Shown: one piece after another, positions 22,151 through 34,224 of the stretch
Position numbering within the stretch: the first letter of the stretch is position 1
Layout of the letters: every line of letters starts with the position of its first letter
NCBI GenBank assembly: GCA_026120185.1
Contig: JANUWF010001110.1
Location: 969,001-1,033,000 of the forward strand
Reading direction: 5' to 3'
DNA length: 64,000 bases
Source of the DNA: Voacanga thouarsii
Taxonomy: Eukaryota > Streptophyta > Magnoliopsida > Gentianales > Apocynaceae
Notes under the pieces: model-generated
The model's input: only the letters and a program-made list of their open reading frames with translations
Told to the model about the DNA's origin: nothing
Databases searched by the model: none
Made by a program: the position numbers and the translations under genes

Positions 22151-24368
22151 ATGGCAATGACGATAACAAAGACTAAGGTAGAAAAATTTGATCGAGGTGT
22201 CAACTTCAGTATGTGGCAACTCAAAATAGAGGCCATCTTAATTCAAGATGGGGTTGATTTAGCTTTAAAAGGAATAGAGGAGAAGCCAGCAGAGATGATA
22301 GTAGCGGCATTTGAAGGTTTGGATAAAAGGGCAAGATCAGATATTATTATAAATCTTTCTAATGAGGTTTAAGATAAGCCGCTTCTGAGAATTCAGCCAA
22401 AGCTATGTGAGAAAAATTAAAGGCTTTGTATATGAAGAAGACAGTGGAGAATCGGCTCTACCTAAAACAAACTTTGTTTACTTTTCATATGGCTAAAGGT
22501 ACATCTATTACTTCATATCTTGATACATTTGATTCTCTCAATTCTCTCATTATGGATTTAAGTAATATTGATGTGAAAATAAATGATAAAGATTAGGTCA
22601 TTTTATTGGTGTGTTCTATTCCCTAGTCCTTTACGCATTTGTATGGAAAAGAAATTATCTCGTATCAGGAAATTAAATATGTTTTGAAATCAAATGAAAG
22701 GATTGATAGAGATTTAATTAGGGAGATTAGTGGAACTTAGACTGAAGGTTTGATGGCCAAAGGAAAATCCGAAAATAGAAATTGTGGCAGTAGTAACAAA
22801 AAAATATAGATCTAAATCTAAACATAGAAATTTGGTTTGTAATTATTGTCATAAAAAAAGGTACATTAAGTCTGAATGTTTTAAATTGAAAAATAAGGAT
22901 AATCATAAAGAAAAATTTATTGATGTTGATGAAGCTAGTGTTGTAGCATATGAGAGTGAAGGAAATATTTTATTTATGACTAATAACATGGTAAGGTCTG
23001 AAAATGAATGGATTTTATATTCGGGTTATTCTTACCATATGTGTCCCAATAGGAATTTATTTTCCACTTATGAAACTTATAACGACAGAGTTGTTTTGGT
23101 GGATAATAATGCAATTTGTAATGTTATGGGTAAGAGTACTGTTCGAATTAAAATGTATGATAGTATTGTGAGGACTCGTATTGATGTTAGACATGTTCCT
23201 GATTTGAAAAAGAATCTTATTTTTTTGGCACTCTTGAGACTCTTGGGTGTAAATATATAGCTGAAGGTAGAGTTATTAATGCTAATAAATGTGTTCTTAT
23301 TATCATAAAAGGTTGTAGGTCTGATAGTTTGTATATTTTGTAGAGAATTACTATTACAGGTTCTGTTGTAGTTTCTATATCAAATTTGGCCGATGCTGAC
23401 ATCACCAAATTGTGGCTTATGCTTTTGGGACACATGAGTGAGAAATGTCTAGCATGTTGAGCAAAAAAAGCCTTCTGGATGGACCAAATACCGGGGCACT
23501 AGATTTCTATAAGTATTATATTTTTGGGAAGTAGAAAAGAGTCAGCTTCAACTCACCAGTAATTCACTAGACTAAAGGTACTTTGGATTATATTTATTCA
23601 AATATTTAGGGTCCATTGTGTGTTCCTTCTAAAGGTGGTGTCAGGTACTTGTTGACTTTCATTGATGAGTATTGAAGGAAAGTTTAGGTCTATTTCTGAA
23701 GAATAAAAGTGATGTTTACCTAACCTTCAAATAGTGAAAAGTTTTGATTGAGAAACAAATAGCTAAATAGATAAAGCGGCTGAGGACGGATAATGGCATG
23801 GAATTTTGCGAAAAAGAATTTGATGAATTTTGTAAAAATTAAGGAATTATTTGACATCGTATAGTAAGAATGACGTCTTAACAAAATAGTGTTACAAAAC
23901 GTATGAATAGAATTCTTTTAGAAAAAGTATATTGTATAATTTCAAATGCAGGGTTGACAACGGATTTTTTGGCAGAGGCAGTTTCTACAGTTTGTTATAT
24001 TGTTAACCGTGCTCCTTCTGCAGTTCATAATTTCAAAACTCTTGAGGAATTTTGGTCAAGTATGCTTGCTAGTTACTCAGATTTGAAAGTTTTTGGGTAT
24101 CTAACATACATGCATATAAATGATGAAAAATTAGAGCCTAGAGCTAAAAAATATATTTTCCTTGGGTATGCTTCTGAGGTGAAAGGATACAGATTGTGGT
24201 GTTCAAATCCCAAATCATCAAAATTTGTAATCAGTAGAGATATTACCTTTGATGAATTGTTTATGTTAAATTCCAAAAGGGGGTCTTCTAGTTCTTTTTG
24301 TGCAGATAAAGATTGTATGCAGAGCAAGTGGAGCTTAAAATTAGTAGTTCCGAACCTTCTAATTTAAT
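22151..24368 (+). pseudogene. Tork element 1 gag, protease and integrase remnants
   Basis: The gag start at 22151 has the copia gag pattern (FDRGVNFSMWQLKIEAIL), with stops from 22370. A zinc knuckle CNYCHKKRYIKSEC (about 22838-22879) has Tyr in place of the His of CCHC. The protease reads WILYSGYSYHMCPNR (about 23010-23054), with Tyr where the catalytic Asp of DSG belongs. The integrase core follows with RTDNGMEFC near 23785 and MNRILLEKVYCIISNAGL at 23903, through FWSSMLASYSDLKVFGY. The frame ends where the SIRE element starts at 24369. Many stops; inactive. Confidence 0.8.
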
Positions 24369-25533
24369 TGAAAAACCTTAGAGGGGGATCAATAAGGTTT
24401 TTGGCAAACTAAAGAAATAAAATTCAAATCATCTGATATACAGAATATTGATAATCTTTAAGTTTCTTGGACTAACTTCATGCTAACAAAGAAAGCTATC
24501 TAAGAAAACTTTGAGAACTATCCAGATTCAGACTAAAGTAAGAAATATAATACGGTTAATGTTGTATGCCGAGAAATGAGATACAGAATGTATAGTGATT
24601 CAATTTACCAAGATTTACATCCACTACCTTAAGCTCACACTTAAGAATTTTCAACCAGATTTCATCATTTACTCAACTTAATGAAATCAAACTGTACCAA
24701 ATACAAAAGAGGATCATCACACTTGGTTTTCCAAAACCTCTCAATCAAACAATCAAATCAAGGTTCACCCCAAATGGGTTTTACACCATAACCTTGTAAT
24801 ACAAAAGAGATTGAATATAAATGGAACAGTAAAAGCTCACTTGTTTGAGTAGATGTGCACCAAGGTAAAAGCACAAACACTTTTACCTTTTAAACATAAT
24901 TTGAATTCACTTTGAAGCACTTTGATAAAGGAGATTTTTGTTTTCTATAGAGCAAAAGTGTTTCTTAGAAGGATGCCACAAAAATCTTGTGTCAAATCAT
25001 GTTTATAGGCTTTATATAGAGCCATAAAGTGAAATACCAACGGCTATAATTTTTCTATGTTTTGGATTCATATTTCGGATGGCGATGTATCCAAAAGGTA
25101 AGTCCAAAATAACACTTTTTCAGGCAGAAATGATTCGACAATGTTTGCAGAATTTTGGACGAATCTTTACTACTCAATCCAAAATTCTAAGATTTTATAA
25201 AACTTTGAAATCTTTTTCTTTGTGAGCTTCAAGGTAGAAATCAATTGAATGATAAGATAAAGAGACATAGGAATTAACAAGAATTACCTTAATAACAATT
25301 CCTAATCTAAAGTTCTTCCATAAGGTCTTCTTGGTATGCAATCTCATAAGCTTGAACTTCATCTTAATCACCCATACTTGAATTCTATTGCTCAAAAGTT
25401 GCTTAACAATCTTATTTGATTGCCTTAGAAGAATTGAGGTCAAACATGTCCTATTACATATAGATTACACAAGTTAGTCCACATCAATATTTGTTATAAG
25501 GCAAAACATAGGAGAAAGCCTTTATGGCTAACA
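24369..25533 (-). repeat. SIRE element 3' LTR
   Basis: Colinear with 33020-34224. The polypurine tract AAAAATGAGGAGAT lies just outside at 25534-25547 (minus strand reading). Confidence 0.85.
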
Positions 25534-26848
25534 ATCTCCTCATTTTTGAGTGATGACAAAACTTGATGGGATTGAGAAATAAATAATTGTATAAACATGT
25601 TAGACCGAGAGAAATAAGAATATTTTTCATTAAAATATAATCTCTCATTATAAAATTCAAAGAGTGCTTATAAGATTAAGATATAATATATGTATAAGCT
25701 TCACAAGCATGGCTCAATGAGCTTATAGCCCAACCTACCTCCATATCCTTCATCCTTTTATTAAATGATTATTGCAAAAAAAAATAATAATATAATGAAT
25801 TTTATAAAGGAGATATAGTAGGCAAGTTATATGATGAGATGCTCCCCCTTAATATTTGCATATACGAATATTTGAAAATGAGAGAGAAACTTAAGTGAAT
25901 TTTGTACGTCCAAAACGCGTATCCAAAACATTGGTGGAAGTATATATGAAACCTTTATGAATGCGAGTTTTGGATGTCCAAAAGGTGTGTGTCCAAAATA
26001 GTATGAATCCTTTAAAAAAAAATAGATTAAGAAAATATGAGTCCAAAACTCCCCCTGACATAATGCATGGGATAATGGATTTTTCAGAATCTCAAAGAGT
26101 TTTGATCATAAAAGAAGCAATTCATTTGACTGAAATTTTTATCAATGAAATTGTTACAGATTCATATCAATAACTTAAAAACATCTTATCAATCTAGTCT
26201 CAAAGATACCTTAATTACAAAGAGAATACTTTTTGGATAAAAAAAATCAGGATACCAAACAGGTGTCCAAATTGGATATCAACAAACTAAAATCAGAGAT
26301 GATCAATTTTCATATCAAGCAATTCATCTAAAAATATTAAATTAAAGCATAAAGTTTTCCTCAAATAAATTTACTATTTAATCAGTGGAACAAAGAGCAT
26401 AGTTTCCTCAAGTAAATTTTAACGCTCACAATTATAAATAAAATTGTATGCAGAAAATTATCCCAAACATTCCAAGCAAAAACTTCCCAGTCAGTTTCAT
26501 ATTTCTAGTCATAGCTAATCATATCAGTAACTATCCCAACATTTCCCAAGCAATAACTTCCCAGTCAGTTTCATATCAGTTTCAAAAACCCCAGTCAGTT
26601 TTATATTAGTTTCATATCTTCTCCCCCTTTGTCATCAATCAAAAAGAGTAATAACAGAAAAGAAGTAGAAGAAATAGAATATAGATAAATAAGAAGTATT
26701 CAAAATTTAAGTAGATAGCCTAGTGCATAAGTAAAAATAGAAAAGTAAATTATTCAACTGCAAAAAGTAAATTGTTCATGATATCAGAGAGAAATGAGGG
26801 CAGTCGGGTTAGAGGTCAACTGAAGAGCATTCTACCAAACTGGTCTTC
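25534..26848 (-). other. SIRE element 3' untranslated region with inverted TTTTGGA repeats
   Basis: No coding reading. Contains the perfect palindrome TTTTGGA-TG-TCCAAAA (25968-25983) and more single TCCAAAA motifs (25909-25928, 25988-25994, 26041-26047). Ends at the polypurine tract. Confidence 0.55.
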
Positions 26849-28364
26849 TTAGGAAATGTGAATTGTTTCAACTTTTGATCTTGCACCCTTTTGAGAGTAT
26901 TGACCAGCAATCCTACTGAATTTTCTTTTAATCACAACATGCTTCTGTCTCTTTCCAGATGAGACATATGGTTTGGAGGAGGCAGAAGGTGCTACAACTT
27001 CCTGAATTGGAGATTTTTCTTTAGTTTGCACAGTAGCAGGCACTTCCTCCATTGCAGGCAGTTCTTGTTCAGTCTCTTCCTCAGTGACTGGTTTTTTTTC
27101 TAGTGCTTTTACTTGAGCAAATACTGTAGGTGTAGACACTGGGTCATTTATTTTTGCTATCTTTTCCACTACTGAGGCTATCCAGTTTGACAGCTAATGA
27201 GTTGATAGAGTTTAAAATACTCTCAGATAGTCCCATGTCCTTTTCTTTTCCTTTAGCAGAGGATTTTTCTTGAGGATCTTCCTCAAGCTTTCTTTTTGTC
27301 CCAACTAAAGGGGCAATATTTCCTTCTACTTTTATTTTCAACAATCTTTCTTTTTCCTTACCTTCAGTATCTCGAAGCAACTTCCATTCATTGTCCACTC
27401 TTACATCCTATTTTCTCAAAAGAATCAAAACTATAAACATTCATTTTTTATGGATCATAGGAAACTGAATTTAAATTGACATTAAAAAATCTGAATACCT
27501 TAGTTAACAGATTTCCAAATGGCAAGGCTTTGCTAGAGGTATTTCTTAATTACAGCATCAATTTAGCAGCTAAAAACCCAAAACTAATTTGCCTTCCCTC
27601 TGCCAAAGCTAATATAATTACTATCTGCAAAATATTTATGGAGGTCATATGACCAAAACTCGGCACCACCTCTGTAGAAACCATATGGTGTAAGATCCTC
27701 TCTACTCTATTCAGTCATTTTGTATTTCTATTACTTGAATTCCCAAAACTTCTTCCTCCAGTAAAAATTTCCTCAAATTTCTTTAACTAAATATGTCATT
27801 TCCCTCTGAAAATTTATTTAACTCAAAATATTGAACCCCTCCGTCCCTTACTTCATAGACTTTATTCAGCAAATGATGATCAAACTTAATATCCTTTCCT
27901 CTAACTCTTGAGACATACCAAGGAATCATAAAACCTCCCCCTGTCTTCTTAAGACGTCCTTTTCTTAGATTGGCATAAAATTTCCAAATAAATGGAGTAT
28001 ATAAATTTTCATCAACAGAAAATAAACTACCCCAACCAATATGTTCAAACATATCCAATACATTTGAAAGATTCAGAAAGGATGAATGATTAACATAATA
28101 TCCATAAATAACGGTTCTATTTCTAGAAATCCAGTCATTATAATCAGAATCACTCTTAGAGTCAATAAATCAGAGTACCTGATTTCCGAAACTCACTTAT
28201 TGCAGTGAAGACTTTGAAGAATCATAATGTGATGCTGAGAAGTCTGGTTTTAGTAAGACTTCTTTTCCTTTTGCTTTGTTCAAGGTTAAACCCTTCTTCT
28301 TTGATTTTGGATACATTCTTTGTACCTTCTTGGGTTTTAGTGTAGATGATTTTGTTTTTGCCAT
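26849..28364 (-). pseudogene. Additional ORF downstream of pol in the SIRE element (env-like position)
   Basis: On the minus strand an ATG at 28364 opens a lysine-rich start (MAKTKSSTLKPKKVQRMYPK), which stops near 28203. The next open block (28058-27783) reads FIWKFYANLRKGRL, MIPWYVSRVRGKDIKFDH and LLNKVYEV. This resembles the putative plant transposon protein domain found in retroelement-associated proteins. A charged C-terminal part follows (KIKVEGNIAPLVGTKRKLEE, 27398-27144, then a Glu/Pro/Lys-rich block to 26849). Sireviruses are known for an extra ORF here, often called env-like. I see no clear signal peptide or membrane segment, so envelope function is not supported. Stops and frameshifts break it. 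Confidence 0.6.
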
Positions 28365-28699
28365 TGAAAAATTAGGGCTTTTGGACTGTCAGTTGTTTTG
28401 GAGAGGAATAACTCAGAGAGTTTTTTGGAAGATGTCGGTTACAGAGATTTTGAGGAGAGAAGAAACGAAGTCCTTTGAGTGTCTGGAGAGTTGTGATATA
28501 AAGCACATTGAAAATACAAATTGACATTAAGATTTAGAGAAAAGCGCAAACCTTTTTTGAAATTCAAAAATTAGAATATGAAAGCAGTTATTTTTTTATT
28601 AAAAAAATATAAAGTATCAAAAAAAGTAGTTCTGTTTTGGATTTTGACCTAAATCGAAATAATCATCCACACGGAACTTTTTCAAAAATGCATTTTGGA

Positions 28700-28775
28700 T
28701 GTAGGTTTTGGACTGAAATACTTTGTCCAAAAACTTTGTTGGTGTGTTTTGGATACAAACACTGTATCCAAAAAC
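28700..28775. other. Two TTTTGGA hairpins after SIRE pol
   Basis: TTTTGGAC (28706-28713) pairs with GTCCAAAA (28725-28732). TTTTGGATAC (28747-28756) pairs with GTATCCAAAA (28764-28773) with a 7-nt loop. Same core as the palindrome at 25968-25983. Confidence 0.7.
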
Positions 28776-28827
28776 TTCGTCTTCACTAATCCTACAAAAT
28801 AAAAAAAAACTTGTGCCACCAAGTTAG

Positions 28828-31800
28828 TTATGTGATTTTTGTAATTCCTAATCCTCTTATCAGATTGTTGAATCTTTCTTCAACCAAAGGTTCTGTAAAA
28901 ATATCGGTAAATTATTCATCAATTGAAATATATTCAACACACACATCACCTTTGAACACATGATCACGGATAAAATGATGTTTAACTTCTATATGCTTTG
29001 TCTTAGAATGTTGAACATGATTTTCTGTTAGATTGACAACACTTGTATTATCACATAATATAGGAACGCAATTAAAGTTAAGACCAAAATCAAGCAATGT
29101 ATTCTTCATCCATAGAATTTGTGCACAACAACTGCCAACTGCTATATATTCAGCATCAGTTGTGGATAAGGATACACAAGCTTGCTTTTTGCTGTACCAT
29201 GACACTAGAAAGTGTCCAAGCAATTGATAATAACCACTTGTGCTTTTTCTTTCCATTTTGCAGCCCACATAATCTACATCAGTGTATCATATAAGATCAA
29301 ATATATTAGTGTGAGGATACCATAAGCCATAATCATATGTGCCGATTAGATATCGAAGTATGCGTTTTACCACACATAGGTGTGATTCTTTTGGACATGA
29401 TTGAAAATGGACACAAAGACATACTGAAAACATAATGTCAGGTCGACTAGCTGTAAGATAGAGTAAGCTTCCAATCATACCTCTATACTTATGTTTATTT
29501 ACCTTCTTACCATTTTCATCTTAATCAAATTTTATAGAAGTACTCATAGGTGTGCAGATTTCTTTGGCTTCATTCATACCAAACCTTTTGAGCAACTCCT
29601 TGACATTCTTAGCTTGATTTTTTAAGATTCCTATCCTTAGTTTGCTTAATTTTTCAGCTCGAGGAAGAAGTTTAGTTTTCCTATTATGCTCATTTCGAAT
29701 TCTTCCTGCATTATTTTAGCAAACATCTTGCACATATAGTCATTAGTAGCACAAAAAATGATATCATCAACATAGATTTGAACAATTAGTAGATCACCGA
29801 AATTATCAGATTTGATGAACAAAGTGGTATCGATCAAGTCTCTTGAAAAACCTTTTGAAATTAAGAAACCACTAAGTCTCTCATACCAGGCTCGTGGAGC
29901 TTGTTTTAACCCATAAAGAGCCTTAGAAAGTTTGCAAATATGATTTGGAAAATTCTCATGAATAAAACCAGGAGGTTATTCAACATATACTTCCTTCTCA
30001 ATAAAACCATTTAGGAATGCACACTTGACATCCATTTGATGGAGCATGAAATTTTTGAAGGATGCAAAAGCAAGAAGCATTCTTATACACTCTAGTCTAG
30101 CAACAGGAGCAAATGTCTCATCATAATCAATGCCCTCTTCTTGATGAAATCTTTGGGCGACCAATCTAGCTTTATCTCTAATCACAGTTCCGTTTTCATC
30201 ATGATTATTTCTAAATACTCACTTGGTACCAATAATCGGACGATCAAGTGGTCTAGGAATAAGTTTTCAAACTTGATTTCTTTCAAATTGGTTTAATTCT
30301 TCTTGCATAGCAATAATTTAAAATTTATCATGCAGTGCTATATCAATATAGTTAGGTTCTATATTTGAGAGAAGAGCAAAGTTATCTATGAAATACCATC
30401 TAGTTTTAACTCCATAGTTTGGATCACCAATGATTTATTCTTTGGGATGACCTGTTTTATATTTCCAATCCTTTAGTAATTATTGATTCGTAGAATCTTC
30501 AGTTTGTTCCTTTCATTGTTCAACTTTTTGTTCTTCAATCTCTTCTTCTTTTGCATGAGTATCTAGCGATGGAGCTTTGAGTTGGTCTATTCTTACTTTC
30601 TTTGAACCTCCTACATCATCATCATCTTTCATTGGAGCATAACTGTTAGATTCATCAAACACAACATGTACGGATTCTTCCACACAAAGAGTTCTTTTAT
30701 TGTATACTTTATATGCTTTTTTGTTGGAAGAGTATCTAAGGAAAATAGGCTCATCGAATTTGCTATCAAGTTTTCCAAGATTGTCTCAGGTATTAAGGAC
30801 AAAACATTTGCAACCAAACACTTTAAAATAAGAGATTGATGGAGTTTTGTAAAACATAAGTTCAAAAGGTATTTTTCTCAAAAACTGTCTCAGCATAACT
30901 TGGTTTACTATATAGCAAGCTGTATTAATAGCTTCAACCCAAAAGTATTTTGCAATAGCATTTTTAAAAATCATAGATCTAGCCATTTCTTGCAAAGTTC
31001 GATTTTTTCTCTCAACAATACCATTTTGTTGAGGTGTTTTGGCTGCTGAAAAATTATGAAAGACTCTATTTTCATCACAAAAGTGTGTAAATTCATTGTT
31101 GCAAAATTCTTTACCATTATCACTTCTAATAGAAATCAGTTTGCATCCAATAGAGTTTTGGACGCGTTTGATTAGTTTCAAAAATTCAGAAAAGGCTTCA
31201 TCCTTTTGTCCAATAAATAAAGTCCAAGTAAATCTAAAGAATTCATCAACTAGTACATATGCATACTTTTTACCTCCAAGACTAACAGTCGTCATTGGTC
31301 CAAGTAAATCCATATGAATTAATTCAAGAGGTTTTGAGGTTGAAATCATTTTCTTAAGTTTAAAGGAAGTTTTGATTTGTTTTCTAAATTGGCATGCATC
31401 ACAAATTTTGCTTTTATCACCTTTATTTTGAGCAGTCCTCTAATAAGCTCTTTTGAGGACAATTTATTTAGCAAATCAAAAGATACATGACCTAATCTTC
31501 TGTGCCAAAGATAACCATCATTGTCATGTACGGAGAGGCATCTAATACCATGAGCTATAAGGTTATTTAGATAGAATACATACACATTTCCAACACGGTT
31601 GGCAATAAAGATTGTTTCGAGATTTAAGCTATCCATGATAGAATAAGAATTCTTTTAAAAATGACTTTGCAGATATTATCACATAATTGGCTAATGCTAA
31701 GAAAATTATATTTTAAATAATCAATTAGTAATACTTGTTTTATAATGGTTGAGGAACCTTTACTAATGTTACCAATGTCAAGAATCTTTCATTTCTTCTT

Positions 31801-31990
31801 ATCTAAAAAAATAACGAATCATTCATTTGTGGTCTGAATATCTTCTAACAAGATTGCTCTCCAGTCATGTGCCTTGAACAACTACAGTCCAAGAACAACT
31901 TGGTGAAGCTCAAAGAATGTGCCTCGTTTTCCACGACCATGAAGCATATATTGGCAATTTCATTCTCAGAATCTTCTTCTTCAAACTCAG
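28828..31990 (-). pseudogene. SIRE element pol: protease, integrase, RT, RNase H remnants
   Basis: In order on the minus strand: protease-end reading ILDIGNISKGSSTIIKQVLL (about 31800-31740) and LSISQLCDN; GAG-pre-integrase LWHRRLGH (about 31505); integrase core with RSDNGKEFCNNEF and the glutamate in NGIVERKNRTLQEM (31120-30990); RT with CAFLNGFIEKEVYVE and catalytic YVDDIIF (about 29770); RNase H STTDAEYIAVGSC near 29165 and the end FTEPLVEERFNN, stop at 28828-28830. The protease DSG is not seen. Stops split it into at least seven pieces, so it is inactive. Confidence 0.82.
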
Positions 31991-32014
31991 TCTCATTTAG
32001 ATCTCAAGTCCCCA

Positions 32015-32960
32015 TCAATCATTTGTCTTTCTTTGCTTTCTGATCTTTCTTTTTTCTAAGCATTCGACCTTCCTTTCCTTTTGCAACTGGACAATTAGGA
32101 ATAAAGTGTCAGTGCTTTTACATTCATAACATTGAGGTTTGAATGCTAAAGTTTGTCCTTTCTTTCTCACGAACTTTTTTCCTCTTTTGAAGTTTCCTTT
32201 GTTGAACATCCTTCTGATTTTTTTTGCTATCATTTCCGGATCTTCATTGTCTACTTACATACCATCACTACAGTCAGATTAACTAGTTTCTTCATCCTCT
32301 TTTTCAACTCTCAATGCTATTCCCTTTTTACCTTTATCATGATCATCAGATTCCTAAAACCTTTTGAGTTTTATTTCATGTGTTAGAAGAGAGCCAATAG
32401 CTGCCAGCTTTTAGGTAAGGCATCCAGAATTTTTCGATTTTATTTCCCAAGGGAATAAACCTTCCTATAGGCTTTGAGACCATTTGTGATATTTGTGAAT
32501 CCAGTAAACATATCAGTGATTCTTTCATTTAGCTTCATTGTGAATAATTCATAATCATGAATTAGAAGCCCCAATTTTGATTCTTTAACTTGGTTTGTCC
32601 CCTCATAGGTGACTTCAAGTAATTTCCACATGTCATGGGTTGAATCACAACCACTAACTTGATTGTATTCAGTCGCATCTATTACACAGCATAAGATGTT
32701 CACAGCTTGAAAATTCAATGTCATCTTAGCATTGTCTTCAACACTAAACTCGTCATTCTGTTTAGATATTTTTACGCCATCAACAACTTTTGACGGAATA
32801 AAAGGACCTTTCTCTATCAAATTCCACAACTCAAAGTTGATTGAACACACATAGAATTTCATTCTTTTTTTTTCAGAATGTGTAGTTGTTTCCATTGAAC
32901 AAAGGAGGTCAATTTGTTGAAGATCCTTCAACATATGGAAAAGAGGATGAGCTTGCCATG
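32015..32960 (-). pseudogene. SIRE element gag remnant
   Basis: The minus strand reads MKFYVCSINFELWNLIEKGP, VINATEY-like sequence, MWKLLEVTYEGTNQVKESK and ERITDMFTGFTNITNGLKA (32860-32465), the UBN2-type gag of SIRE elements. After a frame change, CYEC remains of the zinc knuckle near 32128, followed by lysine-rich sequence; the later Cys/His residues are lost. It would form the nucleocapsid core of the virus-like particle. Confidence 0.8.
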
Positions 32961-33019
32961 AGGATCTTCTCTACATGGTTGTTAAACCAAGAATATATAG
33001 ACCAAGTTCTGATACTAAA

Positions 33020-34224
33020 TGAAAAACCTTAGAGAGAGGGGTGAATAAGATTTTTGGCAAATTAAAAAAAAAATTCAAGTCGTCTGATATACAGAATATT
33101 GATGATCTTCAAGTTTCTTAGACCAACTTCATACCAACAAAGAAAGTTATCCAAAAAAACTTTGAGAACTATCTAGATTCAGACTAAAGTAAGAAATATA
33201 ATGCATTTAATGTTGTATGCCGAGAAATATGACACAGAATGTATAATGGTTCGATCTACCAAGATCTACATCCACTACCTTAAGCTCACACTTAAAAATT
33301 TTCAACCAAATTTCATTTACTCAACTTAATGAAATCAAATTGTACCAAATATAAGAGAGGATCACCATACTTGGTTTTCCAAAACCTCTCAACCAAACAA
33401 TCAAATCAAGGTTCACCCCAAATTGGTTTTATACCATAACCTTGTAATACAAAAGAGATTGAATATCAATGGAATAGTAAAAGCTCATTTGTTAGAGCAG
33501 ATGTGCACCAAGGAAAAAGTACAAACACTTTTACCTTTTAGATACAATTTGAATTCACTTTAAAATATTTTGATAAAAGAGATTTTTATTTTCTATAGAG
33601 TAAGAGTGTTTCTTAGAAGGATGCCACAAAAATCTTGTGTAAAATCATGTTTAGATGCTTTATATAGAGCCGTAAAGTGAAGTACCAATGGTTATAAAAT
33701 AATTATAAATTTTCTATTAAATTTACCGGTGTTTTAGATTCATATTTCAGACGACAATACATCCAAAAAGTAAGTCCAAAATGACACGTTTTTAGGCAGA
33801 AATGATTTGACACTGTTTACAGGATTTTGGACGAATCTTTTGGATGAAGAATCATCCAAATTACTCAATCCAAAATTCTGAGATTTTATAAAACTTTAAA
33901 ATCTTTTTCTTTATGTGCTTCAAAGTAGAAATTAATTGAATCATAAGGTAAAGAGATATAAGTATTAATAAGAATTACCTTAATAATAATTCCTAATCTA
34001 AAGTTCTTCAATAAGGTCTTTTTAGTATGTTATCTCATAAGTTTGAATTTCATCTTGATCACCCATACTTGAATTCCATTACTCAAAAGTTACTTAACAA
34101 TCTTATTTGATTGCCTTAGAAGAACTGAGGTCAAATATGTCCTATCACATATAGATTACACAAGTTAGTCCATATCAATATTTGTCATAAATCAAAACAT
34201 AGGAAAAAGCCCTTAGGGCTAATA
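33020..34224 (-). repeat. SIRE element 5' LTR
   Basis: Colinear with 24369-25533 with numerous substitutions and a small insertion near 33841-33862. The left end TGAAAAACC adjoins the primer-binding site (TTTAGTATCAGAAC on the minus strand). Confidence 0.85.

Larger units (their letters stand above)
24369..34224 (-). mobile_element. Ty1/copia element, SIRE (Sirevirus) type, with extra 3' ORF
   Basis: LTRs of 1165 bp (24369-25533, the 3' LTR) and 1205 bp (33020-34224, the 5' LTR) start TGTTAGCC (TATTAGCC in the 5' copy) and end GGTTTTTCA on the minus strand. The primer-binding site TAGTATCAGAAC follows the 5' LTR (about 33003-33018). Flanks TTAAT and TTAAC are a near-match target duplication. 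The gag has the UBN2-type reading typical of SIRE elements, followed by protease, integrase, RT and RNase H. After a 460-bp gap an additional ORF remnant lies before the 3' LTR, as in Sireviruses. It is inserted in the integrase region of the Tork element. Confidence 0.85.

Noticed and set aside
21886..22236. ORFs with runs of Ile or Leu on both strands
   Set aside because: They are readings through the (TTA)n microsatellite of the Tork LTR, not genes.
28276..28524. 82-residue + strand ORF
   Set aside because: Antisense to the start of the extra SIRE ORF and its leader; no homology.
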